NCBI RefSeq assembly: GCF_020360975.1
Contig: NW_025408667.1
Location: forward strand, 10,292,001-10,356,000
Direction of reading: 5' to 3'
DNA: 64,000 nucleotides
Source: Hirsutella rhossiliensis
Lineage: Eukaryota; Ascomycota; Sordariomycetes; Hypocreales; Ophiocordycipitaceae
The position numbers and the translations under genes are program-made. Shown here in pieces: positions 49,001 through 61,790 of the stretch. Numbering within the stretch: position 1 is the stretch's first letter; each line of letters opens with the position of its first letter. A model generated the notes under the pieces. The model did no database searches and was not told the origin of the DNA. It worked only from the letters and a program-made list of their open reading frames with translations.

Positions 49001-52000
49001 TACGATAATTTAGCTACTAAATAGGATAAAAAGGATAACCGTTTAAGTAAATTATTATAAGCTTTAGCGATATAAACGAAAATAGTAACCGAACTAGCGG
49101 ATATAATAAAATCGACTAATAAGACCTATATACTAACTAATATAGCTATATAACTTAGTATCCGATATAAATAGAATAAAGGATATAATATAAAGATCTA
49201 AAGAGTTATTACTACTTTAAAGAAAGACCTTAAATAAATTAATAAAGAGCTCGAGTTAAGAGAAACTAGCTTTTAAAAGAAAGAAAAAAGCCTATAAGAT
49301 AGAATAAAGAATATCCCCTAAGAATACCGGAAATATAATAAACTCTTTAAGTAAGAACTTAAGATAGGGTTACCTAAATATAGCTAATAAGACTATGAAA
49401 TTTATTTTAAGGATAAAATAACGCTAACGTTCTATAAAATCTATAACTTAAACGAAAAGTAACTATAAACGCTACGCGACTACCTTAATAAGAATCTATG
49501 AAAAGGATATATATAAATATTAATATTTAAAGCAGGCTATCTAGTTATATTTATTCTAAAGAAAAACGGTAAGCTATAACTAGTTATCGACTATAAACGC
49601 TTAAACGATATTATAATAAAGGACCGAATACTATTACCGCTTATATTAAAACTATAAGATCGACTATATAGTAAAAAATAGTTTATAGCCCTCGACCTTA
49701 AAAGCGCCTATAACTTAATATATATAAAAAAGGGATATAAATAGATAATAGCCTTTAAAACGAAATTCGGACTATTCGAATATCTAGTAATACTATTTAG
49801 ACTTATAAATATACTAGCTACCTTTTAACGGATAATTAATAATATCCTATACGAATACTTAGATATCTTTATAGTAGTATACCTAGATAATATCCTAATC
49901 TTCTTAGATACCCTAGAAGAATATAAAGAACACGTCTATAAGGTACTCCGCGTACTTTAGAATATAAAGTTACTAGTTAAACTAAAGAAAAGTAAGTTCT
50001 ATATATAGAAAGTAAACTTCCTTAGATATACGATCTTACTAAGAGAGATATAAATATAATAAGATAAAATTAACTTAGTTAAAGAATAGCTAATACTAAA
50101 GAACGTTAAGGATATATAAAGTTTCCTAGGATTTACGAATTACTACTAACAATTTATTAAAGATTTCGGAAAGATCGTAGTACTACTATATAACTTAATA
50201 AAGAAGGAAAAAGAATTTATATAGGATAATAAAGCTAACGAAGCTTTCGAATATATTAAGACTACGATTATATAAGAACTAGTCTTAACTACCTTTAATC
50301 TAAAATAATAAATTAAACTTAAAACCGATATATTAGACTTTACTTTAAGAGTATAAATCGGATAAAAAGATAATAAAGGAAGACTACGATTAATTATATT
50401 CTATTTAAAGAAGCTATATAGTATAGAACTTAATTACCTTATCTACGATAAAGAATTCCTTATAATTATTTAAGCTTTTAAAGAATTTCGATACTACCTT
50501 CTTAGAAGTAAGTATAAAGTTAAGGTTTATATAGATTATAAAAATATCTTATATTTTATAACAACGTAATAGTTAAACGGACGATAGATCTAATAGGCCG
50601 AATACTTATTAGAATTTAACTACGAAATAATCTATAAAAAAGGAATAGAAAACGGTCGAGCTAATACCCTTAGTCGACGAAGTAATTACGATATAGGGGC
50701 ACCTATAGCGAAAGGATAGCTCCTAGAAATTAATAAAAACGGGAACTACTAGCAACGATAGCTAAATATAATATTTGAAGTATAACCTAATAACTTAATA
50801 TATTAAGAGATCCTAAAATAGATAAAAGAATATAAAGTATTAAACGGATATAATATAGAATATTTAGAAGTTCTAATATATAAAAATAAAATCTAGATAC
50901 TATTAGTATTATAAGATAAAGTTATATAAGATATATATAAATATTTAATATATAGATACTAAGGAATCTAAAGAATAATAAAACGGATTAAATAATAATA
51001 TAACTTCCTATAGCTTAAAGAAGTAGTATAATAAGTTATTAAAAAATATAAACTTTACGTATAAAGTAAAGCTAAACGATATAAACTATATAGAGAATTA
51101 TAACCGCTACTAGTACTAAGGAAACTATAGGATTTAATAGCTTTTAACTATATTATAAAGCTACTACTATTAAAAGAACTTATAACTAACGTTAAATACG
51201 ATAGTATATTCGTTATTACTAATAGACTAATAAAGTACGGATACTTTTTATTATATAAAGAAGTAAGTAATATAAAAGAGCTAGTATATATATTCCTACG
51301 AATAATTATTAGTAATTATAGACTACTAAACGAGATTATCTTTAATAGAAGAAGTATATTTATAGCTAAGTTTTAGTAAGCTCTTATAGTATAATTAAGA
51401 ACGAAATATAAGCTTAGTATAGCTTATTACCTATAAATAGATAGATAAATAGAACGACTTAATTAAACGCTTAAATAATATTTACGATACTATATTAGCT
51501 ACGAATAAAACAATTAGGTTAAATAGCTATTAATAGCGTAACTAGCTTATAATAGCTTAGTTATAGAAATAATAAAGCTCTTACTAGTATACGCTAATTA
51601 TAAATATAACCTAGAAGTATTTAAGGTTACTTAATAAGGACTATAAGCGGAACGAGCGATACTATAAGTAGATTAGCTATAAAAATTATATAAAGAAATA
51701 TAATAAGAACTTTAATTTATTAGAGAACGAATATCTACTTACTATAATCGGAAAAGATTATAGGACTAATCTTTTAAGAGGAGATATAGTCTACCTTATA
51801 CGACGAAATATTAAAATAAAACGACTAAGTAATAAATTAGATTTTAAGAAACTTAGACCGTTTAAGGTTAAGAAAACTATTTTAAAAGTTAACTATAAAC
51901 TTTCGCTACTAATAATAATATAGATATACTTAATATTTTATATCTTATTATTAGAACTAGCGCTACGAAACGCTAAACTATAGGAAAAAATCGAAGTTAA

Positions 52001-52160
52001 TAATAATTAGGAATATAAAGCTAAATAAATACTAGATATAAGAAAATAAGGTTAGTAATAAGAATACCTTATTAAGTAGAAGGGATATAGACTAAAGGAA
52101 AATACCTAGGAACTACTTAAGTACTTAACTTACTACGGTTCTCTACTTCGATAGTTCTAC
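46040..52160 (+). pseudogene. gag-pol remnant of copy C
   Basis: This is the best copy for reading the family. The Gag zinc knuckle at 46,896-46,937 keeps CX2CX4HX4C spacing with Tyr in place of all three Cys and the His. Protease lies between about 47,450 and 48,900. Reverse transcriptase (about 49,300-50,000) has its catalytic box at 49,880-49,891 reading Tyr-Leu-Asp-Asn. RNase H follows to about 50,700. Integrase (about 50,950-51,900) retains an HHCC-like finger and segments of the DDE core. A chromodomain closes the polyprotein at about 51,990-52,150 (Glu-Tyr-Glu-Ala-Glu, then Lys-Trp-Lys-Gly-Tyr with Trp and Gly damaged). From 52,161 to 52,877 no coding content is recognised. Confidence 0.88.
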
Positions 52161-52877
52161 TAGTAAAATCTACCCTAGGTATCGTAAAATCGCTTAACGA
52201 ACTAATAGTATTCTAATTAATTATATTAAATCTACCTATAAACTAAACATCGACCACCGCTTTAGATTCTTAGCGCTTAGCCTTATTAAGGTTATCTAAG
52301 GAATAAAGGCCCCGATAGACTATCTTAGTACCCTTTATCTTTAGCTAGCGTTTTTAACGGTAAAGTCGCGCTAAACGAGCTAAGGCTTTATTTAGGTCGG
52401 CTTAAGCTTTTAATATTCGCTCCTTAGTAATTTCTTCTTCTTTATCTAATCGATCGGACTCTAGATTTATTCGGGATACTAGGAAATATATTAGCTATAA
52501 AATAATAAGTAGGATAACGAAGTTACTTACGGGAGCTAATCGCTATACTTAACGTATCGTAGGAACGACCCCGCTATATATATTTAGTATACTTAGAAGA
52601 TTTCTCTAGTATTTTATAGCGGGAGCCGCGCGACGAATAAAAGAATATAGTATAACGTCGAAACTAAGACGATTAATAGACTTAGCTAAACGAATACGCT
52701 TAAGGGTCTTATAAGAACGATCCTTCGACACGCGACTAGATATACTATTAGTAGTATATCTTAAGGGATAGAAAGAACGAACGGGGAATATATATACGCG
52801 CGATAAGGGTATATTTATATACGGCGGCTAAGGTAGTAGTAGGTCTTATAGATAAGACTAAAGGAGGAGAGATATCG

Positions 52878-53347
52878 TATTACGACTACGGTTAGCGGGC
52901 TATAAGAGAGCCGGCTACGTTTACGTAATAAGGCGGCTCGGAATAATAGTTAGAACGAGAAGTTACTTAGGCTTAGCTTACCTAGAGCGTACGTAAGCTA
53001 AGTAAGCTTTATATAGATAGATTACTACTTAGGAGCATAGCTTATAAGTAAGCTATAGTAAGCTATAAAGGGGATTACGGCTAGGACCGTAATCTAAGGA
53101 TAGTTTTTATAGGTATATATAGCTACCTACTTTCTCTCCTTTAGATAGATAGCTCTCTAGCTTTTAATATAGATCTTTATTACGATTTTATCTCTAATTC
53201 TAATTACCTAGTTATAGTCTATAGTCTACGACCTCTAACTTATTACTAACGTAATATACTTATTATTGCTTAGACTACGCCCTATTATATCTGCTAATAT
53301 AAACCCCTCGATAGGTTTATCCCTTAGGAATAATACTAGTCGTTATA
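52878..53347 (+). repeat. 3-prime LTR of copy C (470 bp)
   Basis: It has the same length and U3 type as 45,519-45,988, with differences mostly C/T and G/A. Confidence 0.93.
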
Positions 53348-53352
53348 TTGCT

Positions 53353-54010
53353 ATATATAGCTTTAAGCCGCCCTCCTTAATCCTATTCGCTATAGATATA
53401 GTAGCGGAGTAATATAATAGTTCGTTACTAGAGAGCCGCGCCTCCGCGTTCGTATAAAAGCTATAGGAAACTATAGAATACTACTAATCCGCGATAGCCG
53501 CCTTAGTATAGGATTAGGAGCGGCACGCTAATAAGACTCGGGCCCTAGTAAATAGGTTTATAGTAAGAGATAAAGTATAGCTTAACCTCTATAACTATAG
53601 GTTAGCACGGCTAAAGAAAAAGCTAGACTAGCTATATATAAAGTTTACGGTATAGAGGGTTATTAGCTTATAGGTAGTTAAGCTCGATAGTCTTTTAATA
53701 GGGGTCTATAATAAGATTAACGTTAACCTCCTTTACCGAGCCTCCTTTAACCCGCTACTTAGATAAAAAGTAGCGGACGCTTAACCGCTTACTATTAAGG
53801 TAGAGGGGGATAACGAATTCGAGGTTAAGGAGATATAGGCTATATACTAAAAGAAGGTCGGCTAGGGGAATCGCTAAGAGGTCCTCGTAAAGTAGCGAGG
53901 GTACCTTAACCTAATATAGGAACCTATACGCGAGTTTACGGGAGCTATAGCCCTCGATAAGTTTAAGGCCTTATATAGACTAATAGATAAGAACGATAGA
54001 CTAGTAGACT
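53353..54010 (+). pseudogene. outer Gypsy integrase C-terminus and chromodomain
   Basis: This is the continuation of the integrase cut at 45,518. After the repeated TTGCT the frame resumes with a helical stretch rich in Ala/Glu/Gln, a Val-Arg-Asp-Lys-Val segment near 53,565 typical of the GPY/F region, and a chromodomain at about 53,819-53,985 (Phe-Glu-Val-Lys-Glu-Ile, Val-Leu-Val-Lys, Arg-Gly-Tyr). This confirms a chromovirus and shows that copy C split one gene. Confidence 0.82.
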
Positions 54011-54059
54011 ACTAGCGGTAGCTTAGGCTAGGACTATAAAGTAGGTAAAACGGAGGGGG

Positions 54060-55620
54060 CAGTTATAGTAACGTAGGCGTAGTAGTATAGGCAGAGATAA
54101 AAATAGCGTTTATTATAGGGCGGAGCCCTTAGACTACCTAGGCCTATTCCTCGTTATCGTCGTTACCTTTATTATTATCGTTATCGTCGTCCTCGTTAGC
54201 CTCCTCTTACTTATTAGCGGCGGCGGCGGCGCTCTTTAGCGCGCTAAGTCGGCCCTCTAGGCCTATAAGCTAGTCGGCGGCGGCGGCGGCTTTAGGGGCA
54301 GAGGGGCGGCGGCTAGCTCCGGCGGCGGTAGTAGGGGCGGTAGTAGCGGCGGCGGCGGGCATAGCTAAGGGGACCGCCGATAAGGCGATAGAGGCGGTAT
54401 CCCTAGTACTAGGAGAGTTAGTAGCGGAGGTAAGAGAGCGGAGGGGGGAAGAACCTACTTAAGGATAAGCCCCTAGCGCTCTAGGGCGCGGAGGTTATAG
54501 TAAGCGGCGGCGGCGGCGGTAAGGCGCTTCTTAGTAGCCCCCTATACCTACCTATATACGCCGGCCTTTTAAGCTAACGCTATAACGAGTAAGATAGGAG
54601 GCGCTGCCTTATAAGCGCGGCCGGCACGCGTATATTAGTAATAACTACCGCCGCGGTAGCGCCTAACTTAGTCGGCGTAAGGGAGCTCCTACGACGTATA
54701 CTATATATAGGGGGCCGCGCGAGCGGCTCCGGCCTAGACCTAGCGCTTATACTTTAAGAGGTTAGCGGAAGACGTCTATTACGCTTACTTAACTATAGAC
54801 TTATAGGGGTAGTAGAGATAGAGGCGGGGGCTAAGGGGCCGGGCGTTATAGGTAGCGGCGGGGACGGCGTCGTTACCTTAAAGGGCAACGTAAGAGCGGC
54901 TAGCGCGGCGGAGGCATTAGCAGCGGTGGTAGGCATAGTAGTAGCGGCGCGGGCGGGAGTAGCGGCAGCGGCGGAGCCGTCATCGGCCGCGCCTAGCATA
55001 GCGTTAACGAATAACTCCGTACGCTCCGAGAAAGAGGAGGTAGGGGAGGGGGAGGTAGATATATCTATCGCGGAAGTTAGTATTATAGATTATAGCCTCC
55101 CGCTCTATAGGGCAGGGAACTTATTAGTTAAAGTTATTATTATTATTAGGGCTATTATTACTACTATAGCTATTACTATAAATATATATTAATAAAGTAG
55201 CCTATATAGCTAGGAATAAACTAACGCCTTAAGTAGAGTAGAACTTACTTATTATTACTACTACTACGGTTAAAGAAGAAAGAGAAGAAAGGGGAAGAGG
55301 AAGAAGGGTTACCGCCTTATATACCCCTTAGTAGAGGAGGCTACCTAAGGTCGAGGGGACGGGTAACCTAAGGCTTACGTAGGTCTAGGCTAGCCGCTAG
55401 CTACCTAGGGGCGTATATAATAAGTTATGCCCTTATTTAAACGGCTAGCTAGCCGATAAGTATAGAGCTAGGTTATAGCTGCTTAGGCTAATAAGCGTAG
55501 GGATAATAAGGCTAGGGGGGCTAGTACGATTAATAGGGAAAAGGCTAGGTAGAGCTAGCGGTATAGGCCTAATAGTATAAAAGCCGTTAATAGGGCAGCG
55601 CCGCGCCGCGCTTAAGGGAG
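54060..55620. repeat. GC-rich, GGC-repeat 3-prime region of the outer Gypsy
   Basis: After the chromodomain comes about 1.5 kb with runs of GCGGCG at 54,221-54,237, 54,275-54,293, 54,345-54,358 and 54,504-54,520, plus others. Read on the minus strand it is Ala-rich with an Asp/Asn-rich acidic stretch near 54,145-54,210, so an antisense accessory ORF is possible. The open frames at 54,793-54,999 (minus) and 54,926-55,192 (plus) lie here. They stay open because GC-rich codons contain few RIP targets, and I do not call them genes. Confidence 0.55.
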
Positions 55621-55627
55621 GGCATTA

Positions 55628-55813
55628 TATAAGAGTCTTTAACTATTATAGGTTATAGGCTTAGGCTACGGCCTAAGCTATATAGTTATATATAAAGGGC
55701 CGGATCCTATATATATATATATAGGCTAGCCGCGTATAGAAGAGCTCTATATAGCTTATTAATATTATCTTATAGATAGCACTTATATATACGACTCTAC
55801 TTACTTTATAATA
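55628..55813 (+). repeat. 3-prime LTR (186 bp) of the outer Gypsy
   Basis: It matches 40,967-41,152 over its full length and is followed by AGTAG, the mutated target duplication. Confidence 0.92.
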
Positions 55814-56299
55814 AGTAGTCTACTATCCCCTTACGAATTTTAAGCTAAGCTTATCCTAGCTTCTACGCGTAACTTATAGTATAACTAATTCTTTTATATA
55901 GAGTTAACTTATACCCTAACCCTATAATATTATAAGTAAGTAACTTTTTATTATATTCTTAATCCTATAACCTTTTTATATATATTTATTAAGCGCGCTA
56001 TAGCTAGAGTCTTTTATAATTAACTTAAACTTATAGCTTAGAAGTATACGTTTTAGTTTTCTCTAAGTATATTATATCTAAAAGGCAAATTTTCTAGAAG
56101 CTTCTAAGCCTAGCTATCTTACCCCTTAATTATACTTATAAATAGCGCCCTATATACTAATATCTTATAGTATTAAGCTAAGGCATCTTAGGAGTCGTTA
56201 TCTTTTATATCGTTTCTCCGATAGATATATATAGTACTTTATAGTATTATAGATTAAGTAATTTACTAATTACTACTACTAGTAAGTATTAATACTAAA
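55814..56299. other. RIPped DNA to the right of the nest
   Basis: This is the continuation of the sequence cut at 40,966. A plus-strand frame with hydrophobic stretches can be followed, possibly the second half of the remnant that starts near 39,700. No family recognised. Confidence 0.35.
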
Positions 56300-58400
56300 C
56301 TATAAATAGAACTATATTATAAGAGTCTAGGCTCTTTATATAAATTATAAACGTAGGCGACTAACTAGCGGCTAGTATAAAGAAATAGTAACGGTGCCTT
56401 ATAGTACTTAACTAGCGGATTAATAGTAGTAAATAAAGAGCTTATCGACGAGGCTACGAGGCTACTATTTACTTAATACTTCGAGAGAAGCTATATTTAG
56501 CTATATAAATCGTTTAAATATCTCCGCTATAGATACTATTATCTTATTTAGGACCTACTACGCCTTACTTATATCGACTATTATAGCTTTTAACTATTAT
56601 AGCCGCTACTCGGTCGTACTTAAAAGGCTAGGCGATTCGTTTAAGCTTATACTAAGGCTACGTTACTTACTTAGTAGTCGCTCTAAAGCCGATAATTCTC
56701 TTACTTAAGCGTCTTTAATAGCCCTCTATTATATAGCGTCCTTCTTAACTTTTATAGGGTTTATATAAGAGCTCTTAAACCTAGCTTACTATAGTAAGGG
56801 TATTCTATCCCTCTTATATACCTTCTCTATTTAAGCATTCGCACTCGTTGCTCTAAGGACCTTCCTTAAGCTTATTAAAGTTAAGATACTAATGCCCTTT
56901 TTATAGAACCTAATATAATAGTCTATAGGTAGATCCCTACTATTTACTACTAGATTCTTATATTACGTTTACGACTTTATTACCTAAAGTAGCTTATTAA
57001 AGTTACTCCTATCCTTACTAAACTATACTGACTACCTATTAGCTAAGTTTTTATAGTTAGCTATAGCCTTATACTTCTCTACCTCGAGAAGCTTAACCTT
57101 AAACGCGGATTTATATCGATAAGTTATCTACTTAGTCTCCTTAACCCTCTCGATATATACCTAGGTTCCCTATTTACTATACTATCGTATACTAACGATT
57201 AGACCTCCGTCTATAATACTAGTAGTAAGCTAAGGGTACTCGATATATATAGTCTTCTATACCCCGGTCGCTACGGTCGCTATCGTAGTAGTATTAGTAG
57301 ACTTCTACTTAATATAGTTATCTATAAATATAATACCTTACTTTATCGGGAAATAATACTTACTAATAAGCTTGTCGATAAGTTTCTTCTTTATAAAGAT
57401 ATAGTTCCTCGCGGTTTAGTTCTCTAGGTTGTCTTAGAGGACGGCGTACTCTTTTAGTACTACTTTATAGTAAGGTCTAAAGAAAGAAACTAGGATTAGC
57501 TATTAGTTATTAGATACTCTTTTGCTCTCCTTTGCTTTAGCGCTTTTAGATCTATTCCCTTCTATAATCTTATTATTAATCTTCTTTAGCTACTTAAGTA
57601 AAGTATTATTATAAGAGTCTTTACTTAGCTTATAAAGGAGTAGTATCGCTTTATAGTATACGTCTATTACTCGCGTAGGCGGTATTAGTATATTATCCTT
57701 ATTTATTTCTTCGTCCTCTACCTCTTCTTTCTCTAAGTCTTTATCCGCTTATAAATTAGTCTTACTATCCTAGAGGCAAACTTCGTTAATAAATAGCTAG
57801 TCTATACCTATTTTCTTTACGGAATCTTATACCTTTGCCTCGTATATTAGTTTAGTAGGCTTACTTAATATATATACTTTACTTACTTTCGAAAGCATCT
57901 TTAGCCTTCTTCTACTAGTAATAATACAGATACGTTATATACCTTAAGCGCCTTTAAGCGGTAAGTCTATCTATATCTATTAAACGATAATCTACCGCTA
58001 AAATCTTAGTATAAGCGTCTTTAGAATAGTATATTATTCGCTTAATCTCTTTATAGACGCCTTTAATATTATCTTAAGGCAACTAGATAGTCTCTTTTAG
58101 CGAAGCTTTAGGGAGGCTATTATACTAGGTTTTCTCTATAACCTTTTAGGCAAGCTCTACTATAACCCTACCTTTCTCGACGCTTAGGGTAGGCTCTAAG
58201 GTAAGCAGGCTGCCTATAAAGCGGTTATCTTTATCGTTAACGTACTATATAGCTATATTAGACTATATAGTATTAGCTATTATAGTATTAGTAGATTAAT
58301 ACGGCGAACTAATTATTATTAAGTTAGGCGTATAATCGTATTTAAGTACTCGCGCCTTACTACTTTAGACTAAGCGAGCCGATCGTTATAAACTAGCCGA
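56300..58400 (-). pseudogene. unidentified large RIPped coding remnant
   Basis: On the minus strand long stretches read as protein if TAA and TAG are taken as damaged Gln/Trp/Arg codons. They are rich in Lys, Glu and Ser, with Leu-rich helices at about 56,900-57,450 and an acidic segment near 57,700. At least one frame change lies near 57,780. I do not recognise a domain. By position it is Starship cargo lying between the Gypsy nest and the right-hand genes. Confidence 0.4.
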
Positions 58401-58469
58401 TAATTACGTTTAGCGGCTATAAAACTAATGTTTACCTAGTAAAATACTATAAATATACGATATTAATAA

Positions 58470-59430
58470 TATTATAAGTTAAGTATTACGACGAGCTATT
58501 ATTAATTTTAAGACGCTCTTTCTATACGCCGTTTATTACGATAGTAAACCTAGGCGATTTAGTAAGCTATATATAAGTATATTTAAACTAAGATTAGTAA
58601 GGTACTAATAGAGGACTATTAGCCGAGAATAGCCTAGAATAGACTCTAAAATTCTCGTTCCGTTAGTATTAATTTCCGAACGCTATAAATTTCTAGAACT
58701 ATACTATATATATTAATTATATAGGTAAGCCTTAAAGCGAGCTATTATTAACGTTTAGCCCTATCTCTATAATATACTTTATTATAGAATAACGTAAGCT
58801 TAGCTATAATATAGGGTAGACGGCTAGTTATCTAACTACTTAGTAGTACTATAAGCTACTTAGTCGGTCTAAGGATTAAATATTAAATAGCTAAGATATA
58901 AGCTATACTTATATTAGAACGTATCTTTAGCCCTCTTTTACTAGGAATAGTACCGACCTCTCTTTACCTATATAGGCTAAATTACTAGCTTACTAAATTA
59001 CTAGATTACGATTTATACCCTATAGTTTAAGCGAAACTATATATTTATCGTTATCCCCGATACTTAGACTATCCTCGATACGACTATATCTAGCTAGGTA
59101 TCTATAACGAGATTACGGCCGATACGTAATTGCCTTAAAAAGATAGGATATTACTATTAATAGGTAGGAACGGTACGACGATACTTTAAGGTAAAAACTA
59201 CTTATACCTTAACTTTCCGCGACTATACGGTTAAGCTTCTAAGAGTTAAAGTAATACTTTTAGAACTAAAGCCTTAGTATAGGTACGGGGTACTATAACG
59301 CTTAGTAGGTTAGTAGAGGCACACGGTTTTAGGGAAGCCCCGTAACGCGTATATAACTAGTCGCGTCGTTAGATTTTAGTTAATTTATTTACCTCTCCCT
59401 TAGTTTCTCGTTTTTCCTCTACTAATAATT
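58470..59430 (+). pseudogene. unidentified RIPped coding remnant
   Basis: A single plus-strand frame can be followed for about 310 codons with stops almost only of RIP type. It is rich in Arg, Leu and Tyr (many of the Tyr probably former His or Cys). No motif of a known family was identified. It is divergent from the remnant on its left and upstream of the FunK1 gene in the same orientation. Confidence 0.4.
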
Positions 59431-59559
59431 AATTAGCCTATACTTACTATCTAAACCTAGAATAACCCTTTTAAAGTAATATATTAGCATTATCTTAAAG
59501 AATCCGCTTAATAATACGTTAGATCGCTCCTAGGTTAAGCTACGCAGTTACGACGAAAC

Positions 59560-61790
59560 TAACTAAGTATTATAGGATAAGATCGCTAATCTTCTATTAG
59601 CTTTAGTAGGTTCTACGGCGGCGTTTAACCTCCCTATTCTAGATAGAAGTAGCGATATAGCGGTAAAGCTCTTCTCTATATAACGACTTATTCGAGGAGG
59701 TAGTATAAAGCTCGATTAATTTTACTCCCTTATTTACTTTATCGTCGATAATACTCTTAACGTCGATATTTAGGATGCTGTCTTTAGTCTTATCGATACC
59801 CTTAGTACCCTTACTCCCCCTCCGTTTAGCATCGCCCTAACCTATAAGGGAATACCCGTTAAGACTAGCTCGAGCCGACTTACTAATAGCGAACCGCGCG
59901 ATATTATCGAAGGGGAGCTCTTCTTTAAGATAAAAGACTATACCTTTCGCAATATAGGGGGGTTCTACGATAAGTTCTTTAACTCTAAGAGCTAGCGTAA
60001 AGAATAGAAAGAGATACTAAAGAGGATAATAGTAGTATACGATAGAAAGAAATAAATAAACTTCCTATTTACTCCCGATAAAAAACCGGTCTAGATATAG
60101 CTCTATGCCGCTTAAAGAACGCTTCTTAGCTAATATACCCTATAAGTTATATACTACCTAAACCGCTAACTAATTTAAGTAATAGAAAGGTTAGATAGAT
60201 CTCTTCTTTTAGATAATAGATAGGGAAACTAATAGTACCTTTACCTATAAGGATATCCTTATCGTTAAAGAGTAAAAGAAGTTATACGATATAAGTAGGT
60301 TTAAAGTAGATATCCTTTAACTTACGCGGTATATATAAGGTGTCTTCGCCGACTAGCTAATACGCCGATTTATCTACGCTTTCTCCCTCTACTCTTCTAA
60401 GATAGAGCTCTAGGTCTTCGATCGGTCTAGGCTATATAGCTCGGGCTTATTTAATATTTATAACGAGCCGGATAAGTTTATATAAGCTCTTATTAGATAT
60501 ACTACGATAAGTAACGATATTATAGGCCTAGACGCGTTTATCGAGCGAGAGGAGGGCTATCGCTTTACTATCTTAGAGGACGTAAGCGGCAATAAAATAA
60601 GAATTAGGCTAGAGGAGCTAATAGTTAGGCAGCGTGCGATCGTATATCGCGGGACTACTTACTACTAGACCTAAAACGGCTATATTACTAAGTTCTCCTA
60701 GGCATCGGATAAGCGGAAACTAAAGGTAGACTATCTTAAGCTAGTAGGAGTAAAGGGCGTTAAGGGGGTAGCGAGAGTAGTAGCGCACCGTTAAATCACT
60801 ACTATTATAGATATACGGAAGGGACTAGAGTTTCTAAAATCTTACCGGTTTTAGGATAATAATATCTACTTTAGAGATCTACTATCGGCTATAAGAAGCA
60901 CGAGTATAGTAAGTCGTAAGCGTAAATCGTCCTCTAATAATACGTCTAATAATATATCTAGATCTAAGAGGCCGCTATCTAAAAGCTAAAAACCGAAGCT
61001 AGCTAAGGAGTTTAAGGAGCAGCTATCGATCGGTAGGTCTAAACTAAGCTTATATACTTCTATAAGCGAGGATCTATTTAAAAATAGGATCTATTCTTAT
61101 CTCGTTGTCTTACCGGCCGGCCGTATTATTAGCGACTTTAAGTCGATTAAGGAACTACTAAAGTCGCTCCGAGACACTATTAAGGTATACTAGTCTCTCT
61201 ATATTAATAGTAATATCCTATACTAAGATATCTCCTCGAATAATATTATTATTACGGGTTCGAAGATAGCTAACGGCTTTAAGGGTATATTAATCGACCT
61301 CGATCTAGCTAAAGTTAGAGATAGTAGGCCGCGTAGAGCACGGTACTAGACCGGTACGATATAGTTTATAGCGATCGAGGTATTACGGAAGGCTAACTAT
61401 ACCTACCGTTACGACCTTAAGTCCTTCTTTTACGTTCTCCTCTAGATATATACGCGCGACTTATAGATAAATAGGTTCGGCGGCGAAGAAGAGCCGCCGA
61501 GGAAAAGTCTTCTTCGTAAATAGGAGATTAGGAGCTTTAGTAATATTACCGATACTAAAGAGGGCTATATAACTATAAATAGTCTTAAAAGGATTATAGG
61601 CGAGTTTCTAGAGCGGCTTAATATTATAAAGCCTCTCTATCTAAGGATTAGGTCGATAATATTTAGAGACATAGCGAGGCTTAACTTTAGAACCCCTATA
61701 GGAGATTTAGACTAACTTTATAAGCCCCTCGTAGCTGCCTACGATAATACTATTAGCGAGCTCTAGAGAATAGTAGGTTTATCTCTAGCG
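59560..61790 (+). pseudogene. FunK1-type fungal protein kinase, RIPped
   Basis: FunK1 kinases are a fungal family expanded in many Pezizomycotina. The N-terminal half shows the family's Gly-Glu-Leu-Phe-Phe-Lys-Ile-Lys-Asp segment (about 59,910-59,940) and Gly-Gly-Phe-Tyr-Asp-Lys-Phe-Phe (about 59,960-59,985). In the kinase domain the HRD triad at 61,221-61,229 has become Tyr-stop-Asp, followed by Ile-Ser-x-Asn-Asn. The metal-binding motif is Asp-Leu-Asp at 61,296-61,304, then Gly-Thr-x-Gln and the Tyr-Arg-Tyr-Asp-Leu-Lys-Ser-Phe-Phe helix near 61,410. The tail ends around 61,790. A frame change near 60,150 may be an intron or indel. Length (about 740 codons) fits the family. Confidence 0.82.

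Larger units (their letters stand above)
45519..53347 (+). mobile_element. Ty3/Gypsy chromovirus, copy C, complete, RIPped, nested
   Basis: It belongs to the same family as copies A and B, inverted relative to them, and is 7,829 bp long. LTRs 45,519-45,988 and 52,878-53,347 are both 470 bp. Flanks are TCGCT (45,514-45,518) and TTGCT (53,348-53,352), a duplication with one C-to-T change. The insertion splits the integrase gene of the outer Gypsy after its catalytic core. Being innermost, this is the youngest event in the stack, yet it is as fully RIPped as its host. Confidence 0.95.
40967..55813 (+). mobile_element. Ty3/Gypsy chromovirus with 186-bp LTRs, RIPped, interrupted by copy C
   Basis: LTRs of equal length (40,967-41,152 and 55,628-55,813) enclose a plus-strand gag-pol. 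The flanking five bases are GGTAG (40,962-40,966) and AGTAG (55,814-55,818), a target duplication changed by one G-to-A. Without copy C and its duplication the element is about 7.0 kb. It belongs to a different Gypsy family from copies A-C: shorter LTRs, different zinc knuckle spacing and a long GC-rich 3-prime region. It inserted into the Starship relic, possibly inside an unidentified cargo gene. Confidence 0.92.

Noticed and set aside
54793..55192. Overlapping open frames on both strands (68 and 88 residues)
   Set aside because: They lie in the GC-rich low-complexity 3-prime region of the outer Gypsy and stay open because of composition. No domain or independent signal was seen.
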